DNA from: Solwaraspora sp. WMMD1047
GTDB lineage: Bacteria; Actinomycetota; Actinomycetes; Mycobacteriales; Micromonosporaceae
NCBI RefSeq assembly: GCF_029626155.1
Contig: NZ_JARUBL010000001.1
Span: forward strand, 1,178,001-1,242,000
Length of the DNA: 64,000 nucleotides
Direction of reading: 5' to 3'
In this document: one piece after another, positions 63,354 through 64,000 of the stretch
How the letters are laid out: each line of letters opens with the position of its first letter
Numbering within the stretch: position 1 is the first letter of the stretch
Notes under the pieces: generated by a model
Seen by the model: the letters and a program-made list of their open reading frames with translations, nothing else
Database searches by the model: none
Told to the model about the DNA's origin: nothing
Translations under genes and position numbers: made by a program

Positions 63354-64000
63354 TCAGCTGAACGACATGCTGACGGCGGTGGTCTGGTGCTTGCCGTCCT
63401 GGTCGACCCGGTAGGTGAAGCGGTCGCCGCCGTGGGCCGGCTCACGCGGGACGTAGGTGATGGTGCGGTCGGGGTTCAACCTGACGGTGCCGAACTTGGG
63501 CTGGCTCATGATGGTCACGGTGGCCTGTCTGGTGACGAAGTCGTTGGCGAGTACCCGGATGCGGGTCGGTCGGGAGCGGCTGACGACGGGTCGGTCGAAG
63601 ACGGCCCGGGGCGATTCGACGAAGAAGGCGCCGTGGGGGGTACCGAGGAAGTGGGTGATCTCTCCGGTGGTCTGGTTGTCGGTCCGGACGTCCGGCACCC
63701 GGTCGCCGTTGGCGTCCAGGGCGTCGGCCGTCCAGGACTCGTCCAACCAGGGCGGGCTGGCCCGCTCCAGGTCGATCCGGTAGCCATGCCCGCCGACGAC
63801 GCTCACCCCGGCCAGCCCGCCGGAGCATCCGACGGTATACCAGATGAGCAGGTCGCGTCCCCCGTTGTTGCTGAAGTCGGCCAGCTCGAAGCCGAAAGGG
63901 TCGCAGAGTTCGAACACCGCCGTACCGGGGGTCAACCAGCCGTCGGCGGTGTTCAGGAAGCTGATGAAACCACCACCCTGGTCGGAGTACGCGTAGACGT
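63354..64000 (-). CDS. secreted Ig-like / FG-GAP-like protein, N-terminal part beyond the window
   Basis: The frame is open to the right edge, so only the C-terminal 215 residues are seen. They contain a DANGDRVPDV motif like those of FG-GAP/VCBS repeats and a CDPFGFELADFSNNGGRDLL segment. A closing bacterial Ig-like domain has IRVLANDF, TIMSQPKFGTVRLNPDRTITYVP and GGDRFTYRVDQDG. This looks like an exported or surface protein, possibly adhesin-like or an enzyme accessory region. The signal peptide would be outside the window. The 3' end faces the two-unit dehydrogenase gene across 87 bases of GC-rich repeats. Confidence 0.6.
   Translation of the reverse strand, partial: VYAYSDQGGGFISFLNTADGWLTPGTAVFELCDPFGFELADFSNNGGRDLLIWYTVGCSGGLAGVSVVGGHGYRIDLERASPPWLDESWTADALDANGDRVPDVRTDNQTTGEITHFLGTPHGAFFVESPRAVFDRPVVSRSRPTRIRVLANDFVTRQATVTIMSQPKFGTVRLNPDRTITYVPREPAHGGDRFTYRVDQDGKHQTTAVSMSFS

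Overview
The window is very GC-rich and gene-dense. It looks like a chromosomal segment of an actinomycete, most likely a member of the Micromonosporaceae. The evidence is the gene order argS-lysA-hom-thrC-(...)-thrB-rho-rpmE-prfA-(...)-prmC-tsaC-(...)-atpI-atpBEFHAGD-(...)-atpC-DUF2550-pduO-murA-(...)-nucS. This parallels the Rv1292-Rv1321 block of Mycobacterium tuberculosis. Other supports are actinobacteria-specific families (NucS/EndoMS, DUF2550, DUF397/DUF5753 pieces, DUF222-HNH, LCP) and many apparently leaderless genes (a TANNNT -10 box 6-8 bases before ATG or GTG). The family assignment is an inference; no 16S rRNA gene is present.

Left arm (1-11.9 kb) is accessory. It holds the C-terminal end of a cupin protein, a SAM methyltransferase with a His-rich N-terminus, a divergent nucleoside-hydrolase-like gene, a GT39-like membrane glycosyltransferase with a polyprenyl-phosphate sugar synthase (GT2), a DksA/TraR zinc-finger protein, a divergent SnoaL/TetR pair with an operator-like palindrome, tRNA-Arg(CCG), a DUF222-HNH nuclease followed by two minisatellites, a degenerate IS630-derived protein, and a DUF305/DUF3105 membrane pair.

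The core (11.9-50 kb) has four parts. The first is aspartate-family amino acid synthesis (argS, lysA, hom, thrC, thrB, with an RND exporter and an MFS transporter placed before thrB). The second is termination and translation (rho, rpmE, prfA, prmC, tsaC) with a GGDEF gene on the opposite strand between prfA and prmC. The third is cell wall and one-carbon metabolism (LMW phosphatase, class A PBP, SDR-DUF2867, SHMT). The fourth is the ATP synthase operon, which ends at a textbook terminator after atpD. atpC lies 1.5 kb further on, behind an LCP ligase gene, and is followed by DUF2550, a convergent VOC/pduO pair and murA.

Right arm (49-64 kb) is mixed. It holds two 3-hydroxyacyl-CoA dehydrogenases (one a two-unit fusion), a TPR-AAA ATPase coupled to a membrane TPR protein, an ABC-2 exporter, DUF1540, DUF4126, nucS, a vapBC module whose operator overlaps a leaderless promoter, a DUF397 frame with a truncated DUF5753 regulator, a methyltransferase, an aldehyde dehydrogenase, an FHA membrane protein, and a partial secreted Ig-like protein running off the end.

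No complete mobile element, prophage, CRISPR array or biosynthetic cluster was seen. The most unusual signals are an in-frame 24-bp tandem expansion in prmC, a roughly 70-residue insertion in MurA, separation of atpC from its operon, an AAA-TPR two-gene module without an obvious named function, and several palindromes or operators.
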